Shown: piece after piece, positions 21,735 to 32,087 of the stretch
Layout of the letters: every line of letters starts with the position of its first letter
How positions within the stretch are numbered: position 1 is the first letter of the stretch
NCBI GenBank assembly: GCA_947652605.1
Contig: OX393581.1
Span: forward strand, 11,970,640-12,034,639
Reading direction: 5' to 3'
Length of the DNA stretch: 64,000 nucleotides
Origin: Elmis aenea
Lineage: Eukaryota > Arthropoda > Insecta > Coleoptera > Elmidae
Notes under the pieces: model-generated
Seen by the model: only the letters and a program-made list of their open reading frames with translations
Databases searched by the model: none
What the model was told of the DNA's origin: nothing
Program-made: the position numbers and the translations under genes

Positions 21735-22485
21735 ATTATAAATATTTCATTATGCTTGTAGCACTCAGTAATTTATTTGTTTTTGTGAATAATATTACTT
21801 GCATAAATGTTATACAAAAATTGCATCGTGTTTAAAATTAGTGATGAAGTGTGCCTTGAATGCAAAGCTGTTTTGCGGTTAGTCCTTGTACTTGCTGCGG
21901 ACGACATTCAAATTGATGCAAAGTCATTTTGAATTTTCCCGAAACTTATTTACCTAAAACTCTTATTACTTTATTAAATCGCATTGTTTTTAAGTTTTCT
22001 AAGTGCGGAATGCGAGCTGCTGAACGAGTTAAATGTTCAAAACTTTTAATAGGAAATGGAGTTTGGACTCGTTAAACCGGGAACGTATTTGTTTTCTTAC
22101 TTCACAGGATCATCCTTGTTTTTGTGTCTGACGCGTTCAAGTAAAAATTGCATGTTTAAGCGAAGTTGTATACCTATCTAAAAAATTTTATGAAAATAAA
22201 CTCAAATAAATATCTGAAATTGATGAGGTTTAAGCGAAAATGTCAGTTACGTTTGCCGTTAGGTTGGTAATTATAATCGTAATGGTCACAGAACAAGCGT
22301 GATAATTATAGAAAAATTATTTGTCACTCTACACTCTGATTAAAATACTTCGGTTCGGTGTCGTAGTAAAGTAACGTTCATACAAAGATTAAGTTTTATA
22401 CTGCTGTTTCCGTGTATTTATATGTGTCTATATTTATCATCCCTTTTGTTATACAACAATATTTTGTCAAATTAAAAAATATATA
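21735..22485. other. AT-rich spacer
   Basis: No gene recognised. No paired repeats. Confidence 0.3.
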
Positions 22486-23110
22486 CAGGGTGTGTATAAA
22501 TTGGCGGAAGCGCTACACGTGACGTGTCCTTCGTAAAATTCTAAGTTGAAAATCTTTATACAAAAATGTTGTACCATGCTTCCTATGGCCTCAGGAACCA
22601 TTTAAAGAGAAAAAAAAATTGGCAACATTGCATACATTGATTTGCGTTTGGACATTTTTTTATCAGCAATTTTTACTTAGGTATTTACAATTTTTGTTCG
22701 AACTGAAAGCTTTCAGTTCGTAAACATAGCTGCAAACTTTTGGGTATCGTAAAACACAAACTAGAAATAATTACGAGAAAAACAGAGATGACAACTAATG
22801 ACAATGTTGCTATATGTATTATTTTCATTCAAATCAGTTATTTACATACTTTCAACACCAAATTTTGAAAGGAAGAACACAATATCTAGGAAAAAATACT
22901 ATTCGAAATTTATTTTTATTCCAAATTGCAGCTTTTTCATTTGCAAGTATTAAATAATAACGCTTATTAAAGGACTAAATGTCAAAACTTTGAGGACCTC
23001 TTGCAGACACAGCAAGCATGGTACAACATTTTCGTGTAAAGATTTTTGACTTAGAATTTTACGAAGAACATCGCCACGTGTAGCGCTTCCGCCAATTTTT
23101 ACACACCCTG
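22486..23110. mobile_element. Foldback/MITE of the CAGGGTG end type
   Basis: The 625-bp element is flanked by TA. Left CAGGGTGTGTATAAATTGGC and the right end read inward, CAGGGTGTGTAAAAATTGGC, continue to match for about 110 bases (GGAAGCGCTACACGTG, TTGTACCATGCTT). The interior has no coding remnant. Confidence 0.9.
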
Positions 23111-23169
23111 TATATACGAAAGACTTTCTAATATAAACAGGAATTTATCAGTTAATGTTTATTTATTGA

Positions 23170-23430
23170 ATACAATGAAACTACTTACACACTATTTTTC
23201 TATGTAGTCCCCTGTCACTGTAATACACTTGTTCCAGCGCCCAGAAACTTTTTTAATTTTAGATAAATAAAAGTCTGTTGACTGCATATTGACCATTCTT
23301 GCACAGCGTCGATAACCTGCTCATTAGATTTGAATTTCTTCTCTCCTAAAAATTCTTTAATGAACCAAAGAGACTAAATTCTGATTGTGCTAAATCTGGA
23401 CTGTATGAAGGGCGAGGTTGTCCTGCATTT
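23170..23430 (-). pseudogene. mariner-type transposase, C-terminal fragment
   Basis: The minus strand reads PSYSPDLAQSEFSLFGSLKN (third Asp block), then FLGEKKFKSNEQVIDAVQEW. After a frame change it reads GRWNKCITVTGDYIEK, a common mariner C-terminus, with a stop. The N-terminal two-thirds is absent. Confidence 0.8.
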
Positions 23431-25505
23431 TGTTTGTTGGGATTGGTCCTATAGCACTAAAGTTATTGTAACTAACAAAATTGTTTTTTTTTAATTGTAA
23501 ACCAACATTAACATTGAAACACTGAAGGTGTAGCAAATATAGGTTTTTGCATCAAATAACGTCATGCGGTACTAACATTGTTTGTATATACTACTTTATT
23601 GCTTTTAAATACCAAAAAATAGTCGCTATAAAGTATCATTTACATACATTTTATGTCTTTAACGCCTACAGATACCGTGTGAATTTTGATAATTTTGTTA
23701 GTAAAAATCATTTAAAGTATTAAAATGTTTACTATTAAGACTTTAAACTATACTAGTGCCATTTAAAACAACTTAAATACTACCTTAATAGTATACAAAT
23801 ACATAAAAAAAGTTTTTTTTTTCTTGTTATTTGTACACTTGCAAACTAGACAGTTATCGCGCCACCGATTGAGTTGACAAAGCTTTTTACGAGGCGTCAT
23901 TTTTACGTTATTCAATACTTGTAAACTTATCGCTGCCTGTTTGTATTTATATCTATCAAACGCCACGTCCAATAAATAGGACACGCTATTCAGCTATTCT
24001 CAAAGGATGACACCAGGTGAAAATGATAAATGACTTAAACTATTTCCCTCGGTGCACTGAATTAGTGCACATTTAACTACGACTCTACGTCCTGAACGCC
24101 AGCAGTCTTGGTGCACCAGGCATCCGTTGCTATTATGTCGTGATGAATTGGCCGTCTGTGATCACACATTAAATGTAGATAGTTAATTTGGCATGCATAC
24201 ATATGTATATACTTCTATCAAAAGCTGCAAGAGCTTTGCTCTCAAGCGTTCCGTTGCATTTATTTTGATTTATTGTAATGGCACTTACTATCAACACTGC
24301 ATGTGTAATATTATACCAGTAGTTTTAAACTTCTTTTATATTTTATTTAATTTAAGCTTTCATTTATTTTACATGCAATGAATATTAGCAGTTGTAAGTA
24401 CAGTAAATGCTCGATAAAAGCAGCTTTTCTGAGTCGATTTTGGTTGTAATAGTTGCTTTCTGCTATCTTAGTTTTCTACTAATTTTTATTTCTCTGCTTT
24501 CTTCAGATAGAATTTAATTTTTATACGCCAAAATTAGTGCTTTTAATAATTATCACTTTTAGCATAAATATGAACAAACACAAAATAACTTTCGTGAGTA
24601 ACTGATATGATATCAAAATGTTTCTTCTTTTAGACCATCTTTTCAGTCCCGTTAATAACAAGTTACCCTGAAACGATCCCTTGTTTTCCAAAATTTTGAA
24701 ACCATTCTGAAATCCTTAGAAGTCATTCTAATTCTAATCTATTTTACTGTAATTATCACAGTTAGGTCAAGATACATGTAGAAACCACTGATGTATCAAG
24801 TGACCATTAATTCCAAATGGATTCATAATATTTTTGAAAAGGTTAAAACAAAATTAAAGTTGCATTTGTCAAGATAATTTAATTGAAAAAAAGTTGCTTT
24901 TTTAACAGTTGCTCTACTAACTCATTGAACGATATGAAAATAAGTTTTCATGATATTGTTATTTATAGTTTTATTAAAAATTATCAGTTATTTGCATCAC
25001 TGTAAAAAACATTTTTCTCTGTAGTCTTTTTAGATATTATCAACAAACAATTGAGTTTTGCATTGCAAGTGACTACAAGCAAACCGTTATAATTATGATG
25101 CGTGTGATAAATTTCAAGGGCGGATTCCATAATTTGCTAGAAATAGACCTAGATTAACAATTTTCATCAGAAATTAAAACACAAACCGAGTTTCGTGTTC
25201 TATTTATGCTTCAATTGTTTATTTCCGTCACTAAATTACGTCCTTGTATTGTTTACGCGAGCTGAATTTTTTGAAATTAAACTGCGAAAAATTTATAGCG
25301 GAACGGATTACACGATAACCAAGAGTTTATACTTTAAATCGTGAAACATTTTGATGTATTTACGGTAGGTACAAATGTAAGCATTTCTGCGTCAAGTTTT
25401 TCAACGCTTTATGATTTTACTTCTGTTTATTGTTCTTTTAGTGTCGTCATTTCGTATGTGTTACCTTTATTGGTATTTCGAAGAAAAAGTTGCAACACAA
25501 TAGAT
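23431..25505. other. AT-rich spacer
   Basis: About 2 kb without a gene I can support. Short frames at 23763-23984 (minus), 24193-24381 (plus) and 25341-25526 (plus) lack family features. The duplicated word GTGCAC at 24050-24110 is noted only. Confidence 0.35.
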
Positions 25506-25564
25506 TTGTTCCAACAAACGATTTGAAACCAATTCATGGATAAGTAGATGAACTGGTTTATTCG

Positions 25565-25955
25565 CATGCGTGAACTATGTACTAATTAATATATTGGCCA
25601 GTCGTTGGAACGTTTTTACGACTAGCCTAACTGTAAATGACATTGGATTCATGGAAATGTGCGCATCGCAAGTGTTAACACTTTAAGAATCCAGTACTAA
25701 ATGGAATTGGGAGGGCGATGCACAGCTACCAGAGCTCACGTTGATCATGAACAGCGCATGCGTGTAAAAATTCAAGCTCTAGTACATGCCTTCATTTGCG
25801 TACCTACTGTTTTGACTGTACATGACTACTAGTTCATGTATTAATTTTATAACAGTTGGAACAGCCGGTGAAGTATCAGAGACTGTACTGGAATGCAATA
25901 TCGATACTGCGCAGAATCCTGATAGTACATTGAATCGTACATAGCCTTGCTGGAA
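25565..25955 (+). repeat. Unclassified dispersed repeat, copy A
   Basis: About 390 bases matched in reverse orientation by 51,605-52,006. Shared words in order: AACTATGTACTAA, GTTGGAACG, CTAACTGTAAATGACAT, AAATGTGCGCATCGC, GAACAGCGCATGCGTGTAAA, TAGTTCATGTAT, GGAACAGCCG and ATATTGATACTGCGCA or its near variant. The octamer GTTGGAAC or a one-base variant recurs several times within the unit. GTTTGTTCC-type words lie near both edges (25506 and about 25948). The shared 3' part looks weakly coding (KTVLERDIDTA in copy B). Family unknown. Confidence 0.7.
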
Positions 25956-26029
25956 CAAACTTAATTAATATCTTACTTTCAAATTTTACTTTTCGGGATA
26001 ACAAATAGTAATTAAAATCTTGTCACTCT

Positions 26030-27600
26030 CTATTAGTATAGTAACATTTTTTCTTAATCGGGTCCTCTTGTACCATTCTGTGTTGAGGTATCTTTTCCTA
26101 GTTCTTGATTATGTTACTCCATTTCTGTCTATCATTGGTTAACTGTGGCACATCTCTCCAGCTGACTCCTTTTTCTTCTAGTCTCTGCCTCACTTCTTTT
26201 TCCCATTTTATTCTTGGTCTTCTTCTTCTTCTTTTTTCCTTAAACTTCGTTTTCCATCCCATTTTTGCGTACATTCTTTCAGCCATGCGTAGTAGATGTC
26301 CCAGCCACCTTAATTGATTTATCTTCATCTTTTTCTTTGCGTCTTTTACTCCTAGACATTTTCTGATTACATCGTGCCTAATTTTATCAATTCAACTTTC
26401 TATTCTTTCCAAAAATTTAATTTTTGCTTTCTTGTAAGTGTCCAAGTTTCTGAAATATAAGTAAGAATTGGTATGTACTCGCCTTATTATCCGTTAAGTT
26501 TCTTTTGTCCATTGCTATTTTTACCCCGACTACCTATCTTCTTTCCGGTCTTTTCCTTATTCTTCTTCTGGATGGAATCCATGTCAATGTTTATTGTGGA
26601 ATCCGGCATTTTGATTAGATGGCCATACTATATCAATTGTTGTACCTCAATTAAATTTGTCACGATTTTTACTGCATTTACTCTTTCTGTTTATCCGCTT
26701 TTCTTACTTTATCCATAATTGTTAGTTTGCAAGGTCTTCTTCAAATGTAAATTTTTATTGCTCTTGTTCTTTCTTTTAAATATTTAGACATGGTCCAAAC
26801 CTTGGCTCTGTGTATAACAACACAACTTTGTACAAAATATGTATTTAAATATATATGGCTTTATTGTTTAAAAAAATACTTTTGCTCCAAAATACTGATG
26901 TTAATTGTTTTGCTCTTTCCTCCTAGTTTATTTGTTATGTCTTCGGTATTTATTCCATCCAAAGTTAAGTTTACTCCTGGCTATTTGTATTCATCAACAC
27001 ATATATACTTCATTTCGAGGTTTCAAAATCTTGGTCAGTATTTCCAATTACCATATATTTCGTTTTTACAATATTGATACCTAAAACACACATGTCAAAT
27101 TCTGCTATTAATTGTTTCATCATGTACTGAGCATTCTGTTCCTGACAAGATTTTTTGGTCGTCGGCGAACAGAAGTGAGTATATGTATTCTTCGCTAACC
27201 GTTACTCCCATAGCGTTGCATTTTTTTGACCAGAAGTCAAGAGCCGTATTTAAATGTAGTTTAAATATTAATCGATACAGCGGGTTTCCTTAACGGACAT
27301 ACACCCTTATTAATAATGAATTTATTCGGGTAACAATTTCATATCTTGATACAACTTTTTGCGTTTTCGTAAAGCTTTTTAATTTGTTTCACATAAATCC
27401 AATGCACATCTTGGTTTTCAAGTGTTTCCATAGTTTATATGATGGGAAAGAGTCGAACGCGTTTTTATCTACAAAAATTAAATGCAATTCGCTGCTGTGA
27501 GCTCTAGTTTTCTCCATCAGTTGTTTGATGCTGAACACATTATCTATACACGACCATTCTTTACCTACTCTATGAAAAGCTAGTTATTTAAACATGTTGA
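26030..27600 (-). pseudogene. LINE reverse transcriptase pseudogene (FADDQ type)
   Basis: From 27600 downward the minus strand reads AFHRVGKEWSCIDNVFSIKQ, LIFVDKNAFDSFPSYKLW, and LLFADDQKIL near 27165, the RT catalytic box with the ADDQ variant. The C-terminal tail is QLRWLGHLLRMAERM, RRRRRPRIKWEKEVRQRL and EEKGVSWRDVPQL (26098-26328). Many shifts and stops are present. FADDQ and the RWLGHL-RM tail are found together in a large group of insect LINEs. 5' sequence is lacking. The 3' part near 26056-26140 is shared with 30174-30290. Confidence 0.85.
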
Positions 27601-28300
27601 CTTGAATGCAGGCGATTTCTTTACGTGTAACGCATTTGATTTATTAGTTTTATATTGTTGCAACTTAAAGGTAAAACAGTGAACAGAAACAGTTATCATT
27701 GTAATTTCTTCAACATATTTTATTTATAATAAGGAAGCATGAATTACAACTGAACGAATAACTTTTTAATCAGGTAAACGAGGTTTAATTCTGGCGATTT
27801 CATTATCATATAAAAAATATTGCTTTTTTATCGTTAGACCTTGTTTAAACACCCAATTTTCTGCTATTAAAGATTAATAAGTCCCGTTCCAAAAATATCC
27901 AAAGCACATAGTACTGTATATAGGTTATAAATTCCAATTTATTATTATACGACGCTGCTCGAATTTTACGACCTCGATCATGACTCATAGCAAAACTATT
28001 TTAAGCCGTATGTCATCGGCACTCAGCTTTATTTTGATTTATATTATTCAAAACAAATATGCTATAAACAGAATGGGATTAGCCTAAGTAATACTCCATT
28101 ATGCAGATGTGACCTGCATCTCATGTACATTTACATAGGTAGTTTGAAGAGCTAAAAACAGTGGATATTTAAAAATTCTATTGCGTACGAAAATTTTAAA
28201 TGATTAAAACTTTTGTAGTTTTACGTTTAGAGATGCACCAAAAAATAATTAAAAACCGATTGTAATTGTCTAAAATTGTGTTTTTGTTTATAAACGAAAT
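27601..28300. other. AT-rich spacer
   Basis: No gene. If the LTR at 28385 belongs to a larger minus-strand element, its internal region should begin here, but no gag or pol similarity was found. Confidence 0.35.
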
Positions 28301-28369
28301 ATTTTGTGACGCTTTTTCTTTCTTTTCGGTTTTGCTTTCTTATATATATTTTTTTTTAACTTAATCTTT

Positions 28370-28380
28370 CTCGGGCGCCA
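28370..28380 (-). promoter_or_regulatory. Putative tRNA primer-binding site
   Basis: On the minus strand TGGCGCCCGAG lies four bases beyond the LTR edge (28385). TGGCGCCCGA is the start of the tRNA-Lys type primer-binding site, complementary to a tRNA 3' end CGGGCGCCA. Its position and orientation fit a minus-strand 5' LTR. Confidence 0.6.
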
Positions 28381-28697
28381 AATTTGTTGTAGGGGTTGTT
28401 TCCTCTATTCCTGTAGCTCTGTTGGAGAATGTAGATTCCAGGGGTCTCTCGTTGAATAAAACTTAGACGGTTTAAAATGGTTATCTTTATTTTGGTTTCT
28501 TTATTTACATAATATACAATTGGTGTAAAACAAATAATTAATACTCAAAAGATAATTGTAAAGCAGTTATTAATAATGGGGCCAGTATTTGTTTAATACA
28601 ATTAGGGTTCAAATGAATTTAGGTTCTCATTCTGAGTTTGATTCTGAAGTCCGCACACGGGGTTACGGTATTGGTGAAATAATTAAAAAGTTGAAAT

Positions 28698-29237
28698 TCG
28701 GACGGCTCTTTAAATCGTGTCGCACCTCCGCTTAAAAGAGACCAAGTACGGACTCAGGGTATGCTACGATATAAGTAAAATAATTCAAAGGCGGGAATTC
28801 GGACTTAGCTATTTTGGTCGTGTCGCACCTCCGCCCAAACTAGACTAAGTTCAAATACTCGGACTTAGCTCTTTTAATAGTGTCACACCTCCGCTTAAAA
28901 AAGACTAAGTACGGACTCAGGGTATGCTACCATATCTGTAAAATAATTTCAAAGACGGGAATTCTGACTTAGCTATTTTGATCGTGTCACACCTCCGCTT
29001 AAAAGAGACTAAGTACGGACTCAGGGTATGCTTTTATATGTGTAAAATAATTCAAAGACGGGAATTCGGACTTAGCTATTTTGATCGTGTCGCACCTCCG
29101 CTCAAAATAGTCTAAGTTCAAATATTCGGACTTAGCTCCTTTAATCGTGTCACACCTCCGCTTAAAAGAGACTAAGTTCGGAAATCGGATCGGGAGAAAA
29201 CTCTTGGTCGTGTTGCACCACCGCCCAAGAGGTCTAA
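28698..29237 (-). repeat. Array of seven hairpin units in the LTR
   Basis: The loop motif GTGTCGCACCTCCGC, or a close variant, recurs at about 28718, 28821, 28880, 28984, 29088, 29148 and 29209, spaced about 103, 60, 104, 103, 60 and 61 bases. Each copy lies between complementary arms. Examples: CTTAG-CTATTTTGA with TCAAAATAGTCTAAG (unit 5), CTCTTTTAA with TTAAAAAAG (unit 3), and CTCTTGG with CCAAGAG (unit 7). Between some units is a spacer containing GGACTCAGGGTATGCT. The array is downstream of the TATA box in the proposed transcript. Confidence 0.85.
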
Positions 29238-29301
29238 CGGAAGGATTTTCTTACCTGGGTTTTACCCGCTCGTCTGTGAAAGAGGGCTCTATGTAATTTG
29301 T

Positions 29302-29316
29302 ACCGGCCTTTTATAC
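29302..29316 (-). promoter_or_regulatory. TATA box of the LTR
   Basis: GGTATAAAAGGCCGG on the minus strand. Transcription would be expected to start roughly 25-30 bases further left, near 29280, and to run through the hairpin array. Confidence 0.6.
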
Positions 29317-29446
29317 CCAAAATTTGTGGTGTGGGTAGGAGAGATGGTAACAGAGTAGGAAGATGATAACTCCCTACTTTGCGGCAGTGACGTCGAAACG
29401 TTATCGAAATATTTGTTTGGGGCGGTTTATCGGAATTTTCGTTACA

Positions 29447-30173
29447 ATTTTATAAATTGATCAATAATATTATAGTTTATCACTTAACTGTACGCATAAA
29501 AACAAAAAGACAGTTTTCTTCTTAAATTGCTTTGCTTTGTATCTCTTACTACTTTAAGAAGGACTATCAGCTATTTTAATCATGTTTGATAATGTTGTTT
29601 TTTTACATGTCTTAGTACGGCCTGCGCTATCTCTCTGCTTAATTAAGGTCTTACGAGTTAAAGAAGATCTGTGTAAATATTTTTTTATGTTATCTAAAAC
29701 AGAAATGTTAAAAGAGTATCTATCAATAAAAGTACAAATCTAAGGAAACCGATCCTGTGGCACGTAAAAGCTATACATAATAAACATATTCTGTGAAGCA
29801 GTTTTATAAAATGTTAAATTTACACCGCGGTGCAGCACGATACGGCCATTATTTTACTAATAATTCGAGGTACAAGGCAATAATTAACAAAATGTGTACA
29901 TATTTAATAGGCAAAGTACCAAGAACAGAGGTAACGTACACGGAAGTTGTTGAAAAAGGAATAAATACTTTGAATTTTATTACTTCATCACGGACGCAAG
30001 TGGTGGCTTTAATGATCAATAAAATTACATGTTTGATATCTATGATTCGCGTAATAAAAACATTGATAATTGCTGCCGACATAAGTATATACTTTCAAAG
30101 ACAGTAATACCATCACTTTTTTTTTAATGGTTTAGTGGAAAGGAGCTTACAAATCGCTGGAAGTAAATTAAAA
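29447..30173. other. Spacer with one unrecognised 104-codon frame
   Basis: A plus-strand frame at 29793-30107 begins MKQFYKMLNLHRGAARYGHY. It has no recognisable motif and no visible splice context. It may be chance or a decayed gene. Nothing else was seen. Confidence 0.2.
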
Positions 30174-30290
30174 ATTTCTTCTTCTTAATCTGTTCCTTTT
30201 GTACCTTTCGGTGTCGAGGTATGCTTTTCTATTTCTGTTATGTTCCTAAACTCCTTCCTATCGTTAAAAATTTGAAAGCGTAAATCAGCT
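30174..30290 (-). mobile_element. LINE 3'-end fragment
   Basis: TTCTTAATCTGTTCCTTTTG and GTGTCGAGGTATGCTTTTC closely parallel TTCTTAATCGGGTCCTCTTG and GTGTTGAGGTATCTTTTCC at 26052-26098, the 3' end of the FADDQ LINE. Only the terminal piece is present, as expected of a severely 5'-truncated insertion. Confidence 0.65.
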
Positions 30291-30565
30291 ATGTTTCTTT
30301 TATACTTCTTAAGCTATATTTGCAATCTGTTTACTATGAAGCAATAAGCACATTTTTCTTTCTAGACTGTAGCTATGTCTAACCGAAATTGTTTATTGGG
30401 TCGAAAAATTTATTACCGATTTAATGTGGGCCACACATACATAATTATAACGATATTTTATTCTATGTGAAGTTTGTTTTTGAATTCTCTTTGCTAATTT
30501 TTTGATGTCAATAGATATTCCAGACAAAGACGACGCGCAACGCAGTTGGTTTTCTATATTTCATA

Positions 30566-31395
30566 TAAGGTTTCTTTCCCGGGATTCGGGTCCATTTTAA
30601 GTTATTTGATATTTCCCGGGAAATGCTTTTTGTCCCGGAAATATCCGGGATTTTAAGAATTTGCTATTTTCGTGTATTTTGTGCTAAGATCTTTGTAATA
30701 CCATCAAAACTTATCAGAATTTATTATAAATATCTTTACTTACAGTAAATTATGAAAAAAACTTTATATTTATTTCAAAATAATTTTTCTCTGTTATATT
30801 TTCTCTTTTAGTATGGCGTAAAGAAGCACGGTCTCCATGACAAAGTTAATATTTTCAAAATACTTTTACAGTTTTATTTTTGTGTACCCTGGTAATTCGA
30901 AGCAAAATAGCTTATAAATGGAATTTTATTGATGAAAGCGATGTTTCTTTGCTGCTAGATGCTCTCAAGACAATTACACGTGCATCAATAGAGACTGAGA
31001 GAGCATTTTATGCAGCAGGACTTTTTGTTAATAAACTAAGAAAAAGACTAATTGATCGAAGCATAGATCACCTTTGTTTTCTTAAATCACATTACAAAAA
31101 TTCATTGTAAAAATGATATTATTGGGTTCATAAATATGAAATTGCAATAGAAGGGTTATATTTCCCAAATGTATGTTTCTCTCACCAATATTATTTAATT
31201 ATTTATAATAATCATGGAGCAAAATGTATTACATGTATGACTTGGAGTTGTTTTTAAGTAATAAACCGCTCCCTTAATTTTTTAGGTTATTTATTTAAAA
31301 ATATTGACATAATCTTTACATCCCGGGATCCCGGGAAATCCAGGGACAAAGGCCGATTTCTTCCTGGAATCCCGGGTCAAATATGAGAAACCCTA
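30566..31395 (+). mobile_element. hAT element, internally deleted
   Basis: Inverted ends TAAGGTTTCTTTCCCGGG and, read inward from 31395, TAGGGTTTCTCATATTTG contain shared GGTTTCT and CCCGGGATTC blocks. They are flanked by the near-identical octamers ATTTCATA (left) and ATATCATA (right), the 8-bp duplication expected of hAT. Both subterminal regions carry several CCCGGGA words. Confidence 0.85.
30880..31110 (+). pseudogene. hAT transposase C-terminal dimerisation domain
   Basis: The 76-codon frame contains LLDALKTITRASIETERAFY followed by AAGLFVNKLRKRLIDRSIDH and LCFLKSHYKN. This is the conserved hAT C-terminal dimerisation block (consensus P-TS--SER-FS-AG----KR--L----V--L-FL). The N-terminal zinc finger and the DDE catalytic core are absent. 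The first residues are not part of the domain, so the true start was upstream in the lost region. Confidence 0.88.
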
Positions 31396-31859
31396 ATATC
31401 ATAATCATGATCAGTCTGTAATTTATTTATTTTTACCTTAAAACTTCTGACTTATTCGTTGCATTGTGGTGTTTGTTAGAAAACATAAATCCCAAAGCCA
31501 TTTTTCTTTGTAGAATTCAGTAATTTTATAGCCATTTTTATTTATAAATTCCCGAATTATCTCCCTCAAATCCCAAAATTTGTTCACGAATCAGCTATCA
31601 AATTGTAACATAAAAAAGGAGATTACTATATTGATATTTCAGTTCGTAAAAATATTAATGAACCTGGCGATTGTTGTTTATCTTATTTTAAATCTTTATA
31701 ATGTTTATCCCAACAACAAATTAAAAAACCTTTGTAGCATGTACCACATGAGTTTTGAAAGGTTTTACACCTAGCTTTATTTCTTTTCACAGCCTACTAT
31801 GTTTCTATTAAAAAAACTAAAAAACCTTCCTGACTTGCTTATTATTTTACACTGCGTAA
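31396..31859. other. AT-rich spacer
   Basis: No gene or paired repeat recognised. Confidence 0.3.
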
Positions 31860-32087
31860 AAAAATCTACAAATGTTTACCCAAAAATATTTTTTTATCAA
31901 CAAGTATAACTGAGTTAATAACGATTTATAAAGCGCCTATTTTGATTTTTGTTAATTATCTAGCATGCCGTGGAACTTGTTTAAAACATTAAAGCATCAC
32001 TGATTAGGTTAGGTCTAATTTGGACTTCTTTGTAGCTCTTACCGTTTACGAGATCTCAATAGTGGCTTTTCTATGTGAACAACCCTG
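31860..32087. repeat. Dispersed CAGGG-end repeat, partial
   Basis: Read inward from 32087 the end is CAGGGTTGTTCACATAG. The body matches 21,291-21,545 in reverse. A TA follows the end. The other terminus is not identifiable. Confidence 0.65.

Larger units (their letters stand above)
28385..29446 (-). mobile_element. Long terminal repeat of an LTR retrotransposon
   Basis: Read on the minus strand the block starts TGTAACGAAAATTCC and ends CCCCTACAACA, giving the TG...CA borders of an LTR, followed by the primer-binding site. The length is 1062 bp. GGTATAAAAGGCCGG at about 29316-29302 is a strong TATA box. About 50 bases further on, CCCAG|GTAAGA resembles a 5' splice site. AATAAAG words near 28490-28515 could be the polyadenylation signal. 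Much of the transcribed part is a seven-unit hairpin array. No second LTR or polyprotein was found, so this is a truncated copy. A host promoter is a less likely alternative. Confidence 0.65.

Noticed and set aside
28698..29237. CRISPR-like repeat array
   Set aside because: Spacing alternates, units and spacers are both repeated, spacers are not unique, and the setting is an insect LTR.
29793..30107. 104-codon plus-strand frame as a real gene
   Set aside because: The longest frame without TE motifs, but it has no recognisable domain or splice context, and the minus strand is open over most of the same stretch. Not enough support to call a gene.
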